The position numbers were made by a program, and so were the translations under genes. Positions 53,941-61,216 of a stretch of 64,000 nt of DNA are shown here, piece by piece. Position 1 is the stretch's first letter. Each line of letters starts with the position of its first letter. The notes under the pieces were generated by a model. It was not told the origin of the DNA. It did no database searches and saw only the letters and a program-made list of their open reading frames with translations. This DNA is from Desulfovibrio sp. A2 (GTDB lineage Bacteria; Desulfobacterota; Desulfovibrionia; Desulfovibrionales; Desulfovibrionaceae): contig NZ_AGFG01000030.1 of NCBI RefSeq assembly GCF_000226255.1, forward strand, positions 62,001-126,000. The letters run 5' to 3'.

Positions 53941-54720
53941 ATGATCCACTTCCGCATTCCCACCCGCACTGCCCGACGCGCATCGGCCGCCCCCCCGCGT
54001 ACGCGCCGCGCCCCGGCCCCCGCCGAAACGGCGCAGCCCCTCGCCACCAGCCGCGCGTTCAGCCGCATCCGCAAGCCTGACGGCCTGCCCGATCTGCTGT
54101 GGTTGCTGCTGGCCGTGCTGCTGTTCGCCCTGCTGGCGGGCCAGCCCACGTATGCCGGGGCGGGGAGCACGGGCGAAACCGGGCCGAATGCCCCCACACA
54201 CCAGACGCAAGGCCATGCCGCCGCCCCAGCGGCGCATGACGCCACCGGAGATACAGCCATGACCGCACCCGCACCATGGCAGCGCTTTTTCAAGCCCAAG
54301 GCAGAGGAACTGCGCGCCCGCCTTACCCCCATGCAGTACGAGGTCACCCAGAAGGAGGGTACCGAACCCGCCTTCCGCAACGAATACTGGGATGAAAAAC
54401 GCCCCGGCATCTACGTGGACGTGGTGTCGGGAGAGCCGCTGTTCCTCTCTTCCGACAAGTACGATTCCGGCACCGGCTGGCCCAGCTTCACCCGGCCCGT
54501 ACGCCCGGACGCGGTGACCGAACACATGGACCGCACCCTGTGGATGGTGCGCACCGAGGTACGCAGCCGTATCGCCGGGTCGCATCTGGGGCACGTGTTT
54601 CCCGATGGCCCGGCCCCCACGGGCCTGCGCTATTGCATGAATTCCGCGTCGCTGCGGTTCATCCCGCGCGAGGCCATGCAGGCCGAAGGCTACGGGGAAT
54701 TCCTCGACCAGCTGCCGTAA
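53941..54720 (+). CDS. msrB: Periplasmic peptide methionine (R)-sulfoxide reductase MsrB
   Basis: MsrB repairs oxidised methionine in proteins. The 259-residue protein has a membrane anchor or signal at about 52-70 ([16 protein letters not shown]) after a basic, Ala-rich start, then a linker. The MsrB domain follows from about 120: [43 protein letters not shown] and [11 protein letters not shown] with the catalytic Cys. The paired zinc-binding CxxC motifs of many MsrB are absent. There is no msrA next to it. It is likely a repair enzyme of the cell envelope. Confidence 0.9.
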   Translation: MIHFRIPTRTARRASAAPPRTRRAPAPAETAQPLATSRAFSRIRKPDGLPDLLWLLLAVLLFALLAGQPTYAGAGSTGETGPNAPTHQTQGHAAAPAAHDATGDTAMTAPAPWQRFFKPKAEELRARLTPMQYEVTQKEGTEPAFRNEYWDEKRPGIYVDVVSGEPLFLSSDKYDSGTGWPSFTRPVRPDAVTEHMDRTLWMVRTEVRSRIAGSHLGHVFPDGPAPTGLRYCMNSASLRFIPREAMQAEGYGEFLDQLP

Positions 54721-54775
54721 CCCGTTGGCAAAATTGGCGCTTGCCCCCCCGTTCCGGCTCTGCTACACGGGCCGG

Positions 54776-55081
54776 ATGAAGCACACCATCCGTCCGCTCG
54801 CCCGTACCCTTCTGCTGTCCGGAACCGCGCTGCTGTCCCTGGCCCTGCCCTGCGCCGCCCTGGCGTGGGACGGATTCGACACCGAGTCGGGCCATCTCGT
54901 GGAAGTCGACGTGGACACCGTGCCCATGCGCGGCGAAATGGTCGACGTGTACGACTGCGACACCAAGGAAACGGCCACGCTGATGGTGGACGCCGTGAAG
55001 AACAACGCCCGCACCGTGGAAATCACCGTGCGCGAGTCCGATACCGGGCGCACGCGCATTCTGGTGATGGAAGCGCGCTAG
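54776..55081 (+). CDS. Small exported DUF5334-like protein
   Basis: A 101-residue protein with a clear signal peptide (TLLLSGTALLSLALPCAALA, cleavage about residue 30). The mature part reads DGFDTESGHLVEVDVDTVPM, VDVYDCDTKE and TRILVMEAR. The pattern matches a short family of unknown function seen in Desulfovibrio. It lies 55 nt downstream of msrB on the same strand. Function unknown; the location suggests the periplasm. Confidence 0.65.
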   Translation: MKHTIRPLARTLLLSGTALLSLALPCAALAWDGFDTESGHLVEVDVDTVPMRGEMVDVYDCDTKETATLMVDAVKNNARTVEITVRESDTGRTRILVMEAR

Positions 55082-55192
55082 GCGCGCGGGGGCTTCGGAG
55101 CACCCCGAACGGGCCGAAGCGCGCTTTTGCCGCGCGCCTCACCATGCGGTCGGTCGTGCGGTTGAAACCGCACCGACCGGCGCCGGACGAGC

Positions 55193-55222
55193 AAGGGCCG
55201 GGCATGTACATGCCCGGCCCTT
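55193..55222. terminator. Bidirectional hairpin between DUF5334 and DUF4412 genes
   Basis: A perfect 14-bp stem AAGGGCCGGGCATG / CATGCCCGGCCCTT with a 2-nt loop, between convergent genes. A second hairpin (about 55148-55178, CGGTCG-type arms) precedes it. T-runs are weak. Confidence 0.55.
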
Positions 55223-55266
55223 GGCGTTGCATTCGTGACCGATTGTATGGGTGGCGGCGGCGCGGC

Positions 55267-56019
55267 CTACTGGCCCGGCATCTTCATGCCCGGGGGCATG
55301 CCCATGCCTTCCAGCGCCTTCATGTCCGGCATGTCGGGCATGTCCTTCATGTCGGGCATATCCATATCCGGCATCCCCGGCATGCCCTTGCCCTTGGCGT
55401 ATCCCTTGGGCACCTCGAACAGCGCGGCAGGCTGCGCGCCTACCACGATGTTGCGGAATTCCTCGGCCCCGCCCTGTTCGTCGCGTTCGCGCAGGGGCAC
55501 GTCGAATTCGTCGGCCATCCACACCGTCGACACGGTGGTGTACGTCTTGCCCATGACCTTGGACGTGGAGGTGACCCGTTTCTTGCGCGTGTCGTAGCCG
55601 TTCACCTTTTCGCTGCCCAGCGGCTCTTCCTTCACGACGTGTTCGCCCATGGGCATGGCCGCCCCCCCGCCCCGGCTCATGTCGGCGATGGCCTTCTCGT
55701 CCAGTTGCTGCTCGAAGTATGTCTTGGCCTTCACGTCGATCATCCACTGCACCTTGCGGTCGGGCCGCACGATGATCACCATGGGCCCCATGTCCTCCTG
55801 CGCGGGTACTTCCACGCGCACGTTGCCGCCGGAGAAGAACAGGCGGCTGGTGCTTTCCACCTTGCCCGCCGCGTCCAGCGACACCATGTCCCCGGCGTAG
55901 TCCTTGATGCTGCCCGCCACGGCCGCCGAACAGCCGAACACCGCGACGGCAAGGCTCCACACGGCGACCAGCGCCGCGCGCGCCGCCCTGCGGCGGCCCA
56001 TTCCACGCATCTCCTGCAT
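55267..56019 (-). CDS. DUF4412-like exported protein with Met-rich tail
   Basis: A 250-residue protein. The signal peptide is at about 8-36 (ALVAVWSLAVAVFGCSAAVAG). The body fits the DUF4412 beta fold (DYAGDMVSLDAAGKVESTSR, VIIVRPDRKVQWMIDVKAKT, VSTVWMADEFDVPLRERDE). The last 40 residues are a Met/Asp/Pro tract with repeated MPDM units, ending MPPGMKMPG. Met-rich tails can bind Cu or be redox-sensitive, which is inference. GGAGG precedes the ATG. Function unknown. Confidence 0.7.
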   Translation of the reverse strand: MQEMRGMGRRRAARAALVAVWSLAVAVFGCSAAVAGSIKDYAGDMVSLDAAGKVESTSRLFFSGGNVRVEVPAQEDMGPMVIIVRPDRKVQWMIDVKAKTYFEQQLDEKAIADMSRGGGAAMPMGEHVVKEEPLGSEKVNGYDTRKKRVTSTSKVMGKTYTTVSTVWMADEFDVPLRERDEQGGAEEFRNIVVGAQPAALFEVPKGYAKGKGMPGMPDMDMPDMKDMPDMPDMKALEGMGMPPGMKMPGQ

Positions 56020-56128
56020 CCGAATACCTCCGCGTGTCTGCCCGTCCGCATCGGCGGCGGGCGTTTTCCGGCCCCCCGCGCATGGTATCGCACACCCCAC
56101 GTGACGAGTAAACCCACGGCAACAAAAG

Positions 56129-56155
56129 AGCCCGCCACTCTCATGGCGGGCTTTT
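56129..56155. terminator. Terminator of creA
   Basis: AGCCCGCCA / TGGCGGGCT (9 bp) with a 6-nt loop. It is followed by T-rich tracts on both strands (CTTTTGTTG on the minus side). It is 41 nt after the creA stop. Confidence 0.75.
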
Positions 56156-56192
56156 GGAGGATGCGGGGATTCTGCGGAAACGAAAGGCCCCG

Positions 56193-56735
56193 CTAGGGGC
56201 GCACGGGCACCGTGGACACCGAATTGTAGGGCGAACCGTCAATGATCTTGCGACTTACCGCCAGATAGACCAGGGTGTTGCGCTGCTTGTCCCACAGCCG
56301 GGTGACGCGGGTGGCCTTGAAGAACACCGAGGTCGATTCCTTGAACACGTTTTCCTTGGCGGGCAGCTTGTCGGGGATGACGATGGGGCCGGTCTGGCTG
56401 CACGAAACGGAGAAGTTGGACGGGTCCTCGGCCAGCCCCAGGCTGCCGCTGATGCCGCCGGTCTTGGCCTGGCTGATGAAGCACGACACGCCGGGGATGC
56501 GCGGGTCCTGGAAGGCGAAGACGCACACCTGGTGGTTGGCGCCCAGCAGCTTCCATTCAGTGGTCACGCAGCCTATTTCGCTGTCGTCGGCGCGCGCGGG
56601 AGCGGCCAGCGCCAGCATGCCCAACAGCACAAGCAGGAGAATGGGGGCCAGCAGGGCCAACGAAAGAGCGGTGTCGTCGCGGGTGGCGGCAATGGCCACG
56701 GCTCGGGGGCGGGCGATACGGGTACGGGGATGCAT
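56193..56735 (-). CDS. creA: CreA family exported protein
   Basis: A 180-residue protein with a long signal region (hydrophobic 25-46, ending APARADD). The CreA body follows: IGCVTTEWKLLGANHQVCVFAFQDP, GVSCFISQAKTGG, and IPDKLPAKENVFKESTSVFFKATRV. Four Cys are in conserved places. CreA function is unknown. AAGGAG precedes the ATG at 56735. The gene is monocistronic, ending in a terminator. Confidence 0.85.
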   Translation of the reverse strand: MHPRTRIARPRAVAIAATRDDTALSLALLAPILLLVLLGMLALAAPARADDSEIGCVTTEWKLLGANHQVCVFAFQDPRIPGVSCFISQAKTGGISGSLGLAEDPSNFSVSCSQTGPIVIPDKLPAKENVFKESTSVFFKATRVTRLWDKQRNTLVYLAVSRKIIDGSPYNSVSTVPVRP

Positions 56736-56844
56736 GTCGATGCTCCTTGGCTTCGTGAGGTCGGGCGAACGCAACCAGCCTTCAGGATAACGCATCGCGT
56801 GGACGATGCAAGGCCGGGGATGCCGAGGAGGAAATGCGGAGGGA

Positions 56845-58407
56845 TTACCGCCAGCGCACCAACCCCAGCGCATACCGCTCCACCGGGGCGTATTCATCGG
56901 TGAGTGGCGGCACGCCGTCGCGGGTCACATCCGGCAGATTCAGGCGGCGGGCCTGCATCTCGCGCACCTCGGGCGGCAGGGACACGGCGGGAACCTCCGG
57001 CAGCCCGGCCACCGGCCGCGCCACCAGCATCAGGTTCTGCACGTAGTCCGTCGAATCCGCCGTGGCCACGGCATACACCCGCACGTCCGCGAACGACGCG
57101 GCGAATGCCGCGCGAATGGCCCGGAACAGCCGCCCGTCCTCGCCGCCAGCGGCGGAGATGATGTTCATGACCACCGCGCCGTCGTCGGCCAGCAGCGCAC
57201 GCATGCGGCGGGCCGCCTCCACCGTGCCCACGTGGAAGGGCACGGAATAATATGAATTGAAGATGTCGGTGAAGATCAGGTCGTAGCGGTTCGGCCCATT
57301 CGGCCCGCTCGGACCGCCCGCGCCGCCTTCGCCCCCGGCCAGCCGCGCCGCCCGGCGGTTCAGGAAGGCCCGCGCGTCCTCGTGAAAGATGCGCAGCCGC
57401 GCATCGTCGGCCAGGCCGAAATGGCGGCGGGCCACCCCGGTCATGCCGGGGTCCAACTCCACCACGTCCACCCGCAACGCATCGGCGTCAAGCCCGGCAC
57501 GGCCCGACAGCAGCCATTTGGGCACGGAATACCCGCCGCCCCCCAGCATGAGCACCCGGCGCGCCTGCGGGACCAGCGCCGGGCCAAGGGCGTAGAAGCG
57601 GGTGTACGGCAGGGCCAGCTCGGCCATGTCGTCCGGGTAGGCGGCGGACTGGTAGCGGCCGGGGTCCGTGGCCAGCAGACGCATGGGCCGCCCGGCCTGC
57701 GTGGCGTCGTACACGCGGATGTGGTTGTACGGCGTTTCGGTAACCCGCACGCCGTAGTACCGCTCGGAAAAGGCCGCGTAGGCGTGCGACGCCCAGGCCA
57801 GCCCGCCCACCGCCGCCAGCATGGCCAGCCGGGCCAGCGGCGCGCGCGGGTGCGCCAGCAGCGACGCCCCCAGCAGGCAGGCCGCCACCCCGTGCAGGAT
57901 CAGCGTGCTGCCGAACCACGAAACCAGCACCATGCCGCCCAGAAACGTGCCCAGGATGCTGCCCGTGGTGGACACGGCGTACAGCCGCCCCACCACCGCG
58001 CCCGAGGTGTCCATGTCCGACAGGGCCAGCCGCACCACGTAGGGCGAAACCATGCCGCACAGCACGCCCGGCACGGCAAACAGCACCACGGCGGCCACCA
58101 CGGCGGCCACGTACAGCGAATCCAGCCCCCCGGCCACCCAGCCCACCACGCGGCCGTGCGCCAGGGCCACGGCCAGCACCGAAAGCGCGGCCCCGGCCAG
58201 GATGCGCGACAGGGTGCGGCGCGACAGGGTGCGGTCGGCCAGGCGTCCGCCCAGCCAGTACCCCACGCTCAGGCTGGCCAACACCACGCCTATGAGGCTG
58301 GTCCAGACGATGACCGAGGTGCCCAGGTGCGGGGCCAGCAGGCGCGCCCCCACCATTTCGAGCACCATGACCATGGCCCCGGACAGAAACATGATGGCGT
58401 CGAGCAT
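56845..58407 (-). CDS. Membrane-embedded spermidine synthase-like protein
   Basis: A 520-residue protein. The first 215 residues have about six membrane helices (MFLSGAMVMVLEMVGARLLAP, SVGYWLGGRLADRTLS). The rest is a spermidine-synthase/SAM-methyltransferase fold: VLMLGGGGYSVPKWLL (the GGGxG loop), VDVVELDPGM and YDLIFTDIFNSYYSVPFHV. Relatives include a class of fused membrane transporters/aminopropyltransferases whose substrate is unsettled. A Gly/Pro/Asn-rich loop (about 368-383) is inserted before the catalytic Asp segment. AGGAGG precedes the ATG. Confidence 0.82.
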   Translation of the reverse strand: MLDAIMFLSGAMVMVLEMVGARLLAPHLGTSVIVWTSLIGVVLASLSVGYWLGGRLADRTLSRRTLSRILAGAALSVLAVALAHGRVVGWVAGGLDSLYVAAVVAAVVLFAVPGVLCGMVSPYVVRLALSDMDTSGAVVGRLYAVSTTGSILGTFLGGMVLVSWFGSTLILHGVAACLLGASLLAHPRAPLARLAMLAAVGGLAWASHAYAAFSERYYGVRVTETPYNHIRVYDATQAGRPMRLLATDPGRYQSAAYPDDMAELALPYTRFYALGPALVPQARRVLMLGGGGYSVPKWLLSGRAGLDADALRVDVVELDPGMTGVARRHFGLADDARLRIFHEDARAFLNRRAARLAGGEGGAGGPSGPNGPNRYDLIFTDIFNSYYSVPFHVGTVEAARRMRALLADDGAVVMNIISAAGGEDGRLFRAIRAAFAASFADVRVYAVATADSTDYVQNLMLVARPVAGLPEVPAVSLPPEVREMQARRLNLPDVTRDGVPPLTDEYAPVERYALGLVRWR

Positions 58408-58673
58408 GGGGCCTCCTGAAGGGGGAAGAAAACCGGCGGGGATGGCGGCCAGATGCGACCGGACGCGGCCGGGACGGCGGCGCGGCGCGAGGGGCCGTGC
58501 CCATGCTGTAACAGGGGCCGGGGCGGCGAGGCAACGGCAGTTCAAGGGGAACAGACGGGCGAGGGAGGCTGGTAAATGGCGCGGAAGGCGGGCGGCGGGC
58601 CGGAACGGCGTGAACGCGCGGGGGATGACGGGCGCGGCGGCCCCCGCGAAAACGGGCGGCAACGCACGCAAAA

Positions 58674-58697
58674 GGGGCTCCGCCAAAGCGGAGCCCC
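58674..58697 (-). terminator. Terminator of the DksA-like gene
   Basis: GGGGCTCCGC / GCGGAGCCCC (10 bp, 4-nt loop), followed on the minus strand by TTTTGCG. It overlaps the last bases before the stop. Confidence 0.75.
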
Positions 58698-58700
58698 CTG

Positions 58701-59060
58701 CTAGAACACCATGGGCCGGGCCTGCGCGCCGCGCTCTTCGCGCGCGGACATGCAGTGCACGCAGCGGGTGGTGGTGGGCACGGCCAGCAGCCGCGCGGCG
58801 GGAATCTCGTTGCCGCAGTCGTCGCAGTAGCCGAAGTCCTCGTCGTCCAGCCTCTCCAGGGTGGCGCGCAGCACCTGCAGGCGCGCCTCTGTGCGCTGCT
58901 TCCACGAACGGTAGGTCATGCCTTCCACGTCGGGCAACTGTTCGGAGTCGCCCGCGTCCTCCACGCCCTGCAGACCGCGCCAACGGTCCAGGGCCTCGCG
59001 CAGGTCGCGGATTTCCTGCTTCAGTCTGCGCCGTACCACGGCGATGGTTTCTTCGCGCAT
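58701..59060 (-). CDS. TraR/DksA-type zinc finger protein
   Basis: A 119-residue DksA-like protein. The N-terminal coiled coil is at about 1-70 (VVRRRLKQEIRDLREALDRW). The C-terminal zinc finger is CDDCGNEIPAARLL with a second CVHC 17 residues on. DksA relatives bind RNA polymerase with ppGpp and tune transcription. This one is shorter than E. coli DksA. GGAGGA precedes the ATG. A terminator-like hairpin lies 90 nt upstream, separating it from a small upstream transcript. Confidence 0.8.
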   Translation of the reverse strand: MREETIAVVRRRLKQEIRDLREALDRWRGLQGVEDAGDSEQLPDVEGMTYRSWKQRTEARLQVLRATLERLDDEDFGYCDDCGNEIPAARLLAVPTTTRCVHCMSAREERGAQARPMVF

Positions 59061-59154
59061 CTTGGTCCTCCTTCGGCGCGGCCCTGTCATGCCCGCGAGC
59101 AACGCGGGCCGGACGGCCATGCGCCGGATGCCATATGGGGTGAAATGAAAAGGC

Positions 59155-59187
59155 CCCGCCTACCAGAGTGGTGGACGGGGCCGCGTG
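59155..59187 (-). terminator. Terminator-like hairpin 90 nt before the DksA-like gene
   Basis: On the minus strand GGCCCCG pairs with CGGGGCC around an inner CC/GG and ACCA-type stem, followed by TTTTCATTT. It lies 25 nt after a small frame ending at 59213. Confidence 0.6.
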
Positions 59188-59212
59188 CAGCGTGTGCGTG
59201 CGGATGCTGCCG

Positions 59213-59314
59213 CTATGCGCCCCTCCCCGTCCCGGAGAAGCGTTCCCCACGGGCAAAGCACCGGTCGGAACCGGTGAATGCGGTGGTGCTGGACGGAACG
59301 GAAATGAAACGCAT
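59213..59314 (-). CDS. Possible 33-residue peptide upstream of the DksA-like gene
   Basis: A short frame starting MRFISVPSSTTAFTGSDR and ending GTGRGA. AAGGAAG lies before the ATG. It sits inside a transcript bounded by a good promoter (59390-59417) and a terminator-like hairpin (59155). An ATG 18 nt upstream in frame is an alternative. No known family. It may be a leader peptide or the coding part of a small RNA. Confidence 0.35.
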   Translation of the reverse strand: MRFISVPSSTTAFTGSDRCFARGERFSGTGRGA

Positions 59315-59389
59315 GGGAGCTTCCTTGTTCATCTGGGTTTCGCGAAACTTGCGTGCTTCACGAAAAAATATTTCGGACGCAACGACTTT

Positions 59390-59417
59390 ACTATACATCA
59401 TCCCACGAACAATGCAA
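59390..59417 (-). promoter_or_regulatory. Candidate promoter of the small transcript before the DksA-like gene
   Basis: On the minus strand TTGCAT (59417-59412), a 16-nt spacer, then TATAGT (59395-59390), in an AT-rich patch. Transcription would begin near 59383. Confidence 0.55.
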
Positions 59418-59600
59418 GCCTTGGCTGGATACTTTTTCCCGACGTTACGCAAGGTTGCACCATGCCACACAACAGCATGAATTATCTTGCGTTCGCAAGA
59501 AAGTTCAAACGGCGTGCACGGCGCGCGCCCAGTCTGCCCGCCAGCGGCAACGCGGATCCGCCGTCCCCATGACCGGGCGTCCTTCCGCATGCCGCCCCCG

Positions 59601-59644
59601 AAAAAACGGAACGCGCCGATCAGCCCCAGGGGCCAATCGGCGCG
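59601..59644 (-). terminator. Terminator of the 44-residue gene
   Basis: On the minus strand CGCGCCGAT/ATCGGCGCG arms (9 bp) close on an inner GGCCCC/GGGGC stem, followed by TTCCGTTTTTTC. Confidence 0.7.
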
Positions 59645-59671
59645 CACGACCGACGATGCTCGTCGGCAGAT

Positions 59672-59806
59672 TCAGCGGTCCTGTACGGATGCGGGCGCGA
59701 CGGCGGACGTCTCGGCGGCTGCGCCGCGGGCGACCTCGTTCTGCGCATGGACGAACGTGAACAGGGCCGATGTGAGAATGATGATGGCCAGCAACAAGTA
59801 CCTCAT
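59672..59806 (-). CDS. Small single-pass membrane or exported peptide (44 residues)
   Basis: The protein starts MRYLLLAIIILTSALFTFVHA, one hydrophobic helix or signal, then a short polar tail (AQNEVARGAAAETSAVAPAS). AAGGATG precedes the ATG and a clear terminator follows 28 nt after the stop. Both support a real gene below normal size cut-offs. No family recognised. If cleaved at VHA, the mature peptide would be only about 22 residues. Confidence 0.55.
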   Translation of the reverse strand: MRYLLLAIIILTSALFTFVHAQNEVARGAAAETSAVAPASVQDR

Positions 59807-60145
59807 CGAACGGACATCCTTCTGCGACGGTTGAAGGTGGCGCGGCTGGAGCACGAAGCGCCTGCCTGCGCAATGCGGTCCCCGTTGCAAGCGCTATAGT
59901 CCGGGACGAGGCGTCGCGCAAGACAAAATGCCCGGTTTCTCCGCATGGTGCAAAACATTGCGCAACAACGGGACCACTCTCGCGGCGCGATTCCTCACGG
60001 CGCAGGCCGCCCCAATCGCAGGACTTCGCACCACGTGCTCCGGCGCGTTGCTTCCGCGCCGCCCACCTGCTAGATTGGCGGGAATCGGAAAAGCGCGCCT
60101 GCGGCGTGCCCTTTCGCACCACACCCATCGCCAGGGAGAACGTCC
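59807..60145. other. 339-nt divergent region before terC
   Basis: No gene. It holds the terC promoter candidate (60048-60076). I see no yybP-ykoY Mn riboswitch pattern upstream of terC. Confidence 0.5.
60048..60076 (+). promoter_or_regulatory. Promoter candidate of terC
   Basis: TTGCTT, a 17-nt spacer, then TAGATT. It lies 69 nt before the ATG. Confidence 0.55.
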
Positions 60146-61186
60146 ATGTCCGGTTACATGCTCTGGGGCGGCTTCAACCTTTTCGTGCTCGTGCTGCTGG
60201 CCTTCGACCTTGGCGTGCTGCACCGCAAGGACAAGGAGATGTCCCTGTCCGGCGCGCTGTGGATGAGCCTTGCCTACTTCGTGCTGGCGCTGGCCTTCGG
60301 GGGCGGCGTGTTCGTCTTCATGGGCGAGCAGAAGGGGCTGGAATTCCTTACCGGCTACCTCATCGAAAAGAGCCTCAGCGTCGACAACATCTTCGTCTTC
60401 GTGCTGGTGTTCACCCATTTCGCCGTGCCCGCCGCGTTGCAGTACCGGGTGCTGTTCTGGGGCATCCTGGGCGCGCTGGCCATGCGCGCCGGACTGATCC
60501 TGGCAGGGGCGGCCATCCTTGCGGCCTTCCACTGGGTAATTTACGTGTTCGGCGGCTTTCTGGTGGTCACCGGCATCAAGATGCTGCTGGCCGCGGACAG
60601 TGAGCCGGACCTTTCCGGCAACCGGGTGGTGCGGCTGTTCCGCCGCAGCTTCCGGCTGACCGAAGGCTACGAGGGCGGGCACTTCGTGGTGCGCAAGAAC
60701 GGCCTGCTGCACGCAACCCCGCTGCTGGTGGTGCTGGTGATCATCGAATTCTCCGACCTGGTCTTCGCGCTGGACTCCATACCCGCCATCTTCGCCGTGT
60801 CCACCGACCCGTTCATCGTCTACACCTCCAACGTGTTCGCCATCCTGGGGCTGCGGGCGCTGTACTTCGCGCTGGCGGGCGTCATCCACCGCTTCCGGTA
60901 CCTGAAGTACGGCCTGTCGCTGGTGCTGGTGTTCATCGGCGGCAAGATGATCGTCAACGCCGCCTTCGACGCCAAGATCATCTCCACCGGGGCGGCGCTG
61001 CTGGTCACCTTCGGCATCATCGCCGGGTCCATGCTGATCTCGGTGCTGAAGACGCGTGGCGCTGGCGAGGCGGAAAAGGCCGCCCTGCCGCTGGGCTGGG
61101 TGCCCGGCACGCCGCGCCAGGCGGAACCGTCGCGCAAGGATGGCGGGCCCTCGGAAGGGGATGGCGGCCCTATGGGACGCGCCTGA
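60146..61186 (+). CDS. TerC/Alx family membrane protein
   Basis: A 346-residue inner-membrane protein with about nine helices. The family acidic motifs are in place: LLAFDLGVLHRKD, GYLIEKSLSVDNIFVFVLVF, VIIEFSDLVFALDSIPAIFA and FIGGKMIVNAAF. Relatives (Alx, MeeF/MeeY) export Mn2+ or load metalloenzymes; original members were linked to tellurite resistance. The C-terminal 50 residues are a polar Pro/Gly tail. GGGAGA precedes the ATG. It is convergent with the kinase downstream. Confidence 0.9.
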   Translation: MSGYMLWGGFNLFVLVLLAFDLGVLHRKDKEMSLSGALWMSLAYFVLALAFGGGVFVFMGEQKGLEFLTGYLIEKSLSVDNIFVFVLVFTHFAVPAALQYRVLFWGILGALAMRAGLILAGAAILAAFHWVIYVFGGFLVVTGIKMLLAADSEPDLSGNRVVRLFRRSFRLTEGYEGGHFVVRKNGLLHATPLLVVLVIIEFSDLVFALDSIPAIFAVSTDPFIVYTSNVFAILGLRALYFALAGVIHRFRYLKYGLSLVLVFIGGKMIVNAAFDAKIISTGAALLVTFGIIAGSMLISVLKTRGAGEAEKAALPLGWVPGTPRQAEPSRKDGGPSEGDGGPMGRA

Positions 61187-61216
61187 CGCAAAACGCCTTC
61201 CTTGCGCGGGGCCGGA

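Noticed and set aside
59900..60145. A yybP-ykoY manganese riboswitch before terC
   Set aside because: TerC/Alx genes often have one, but the conserved loop sequences are not seen; a plain promoter is.
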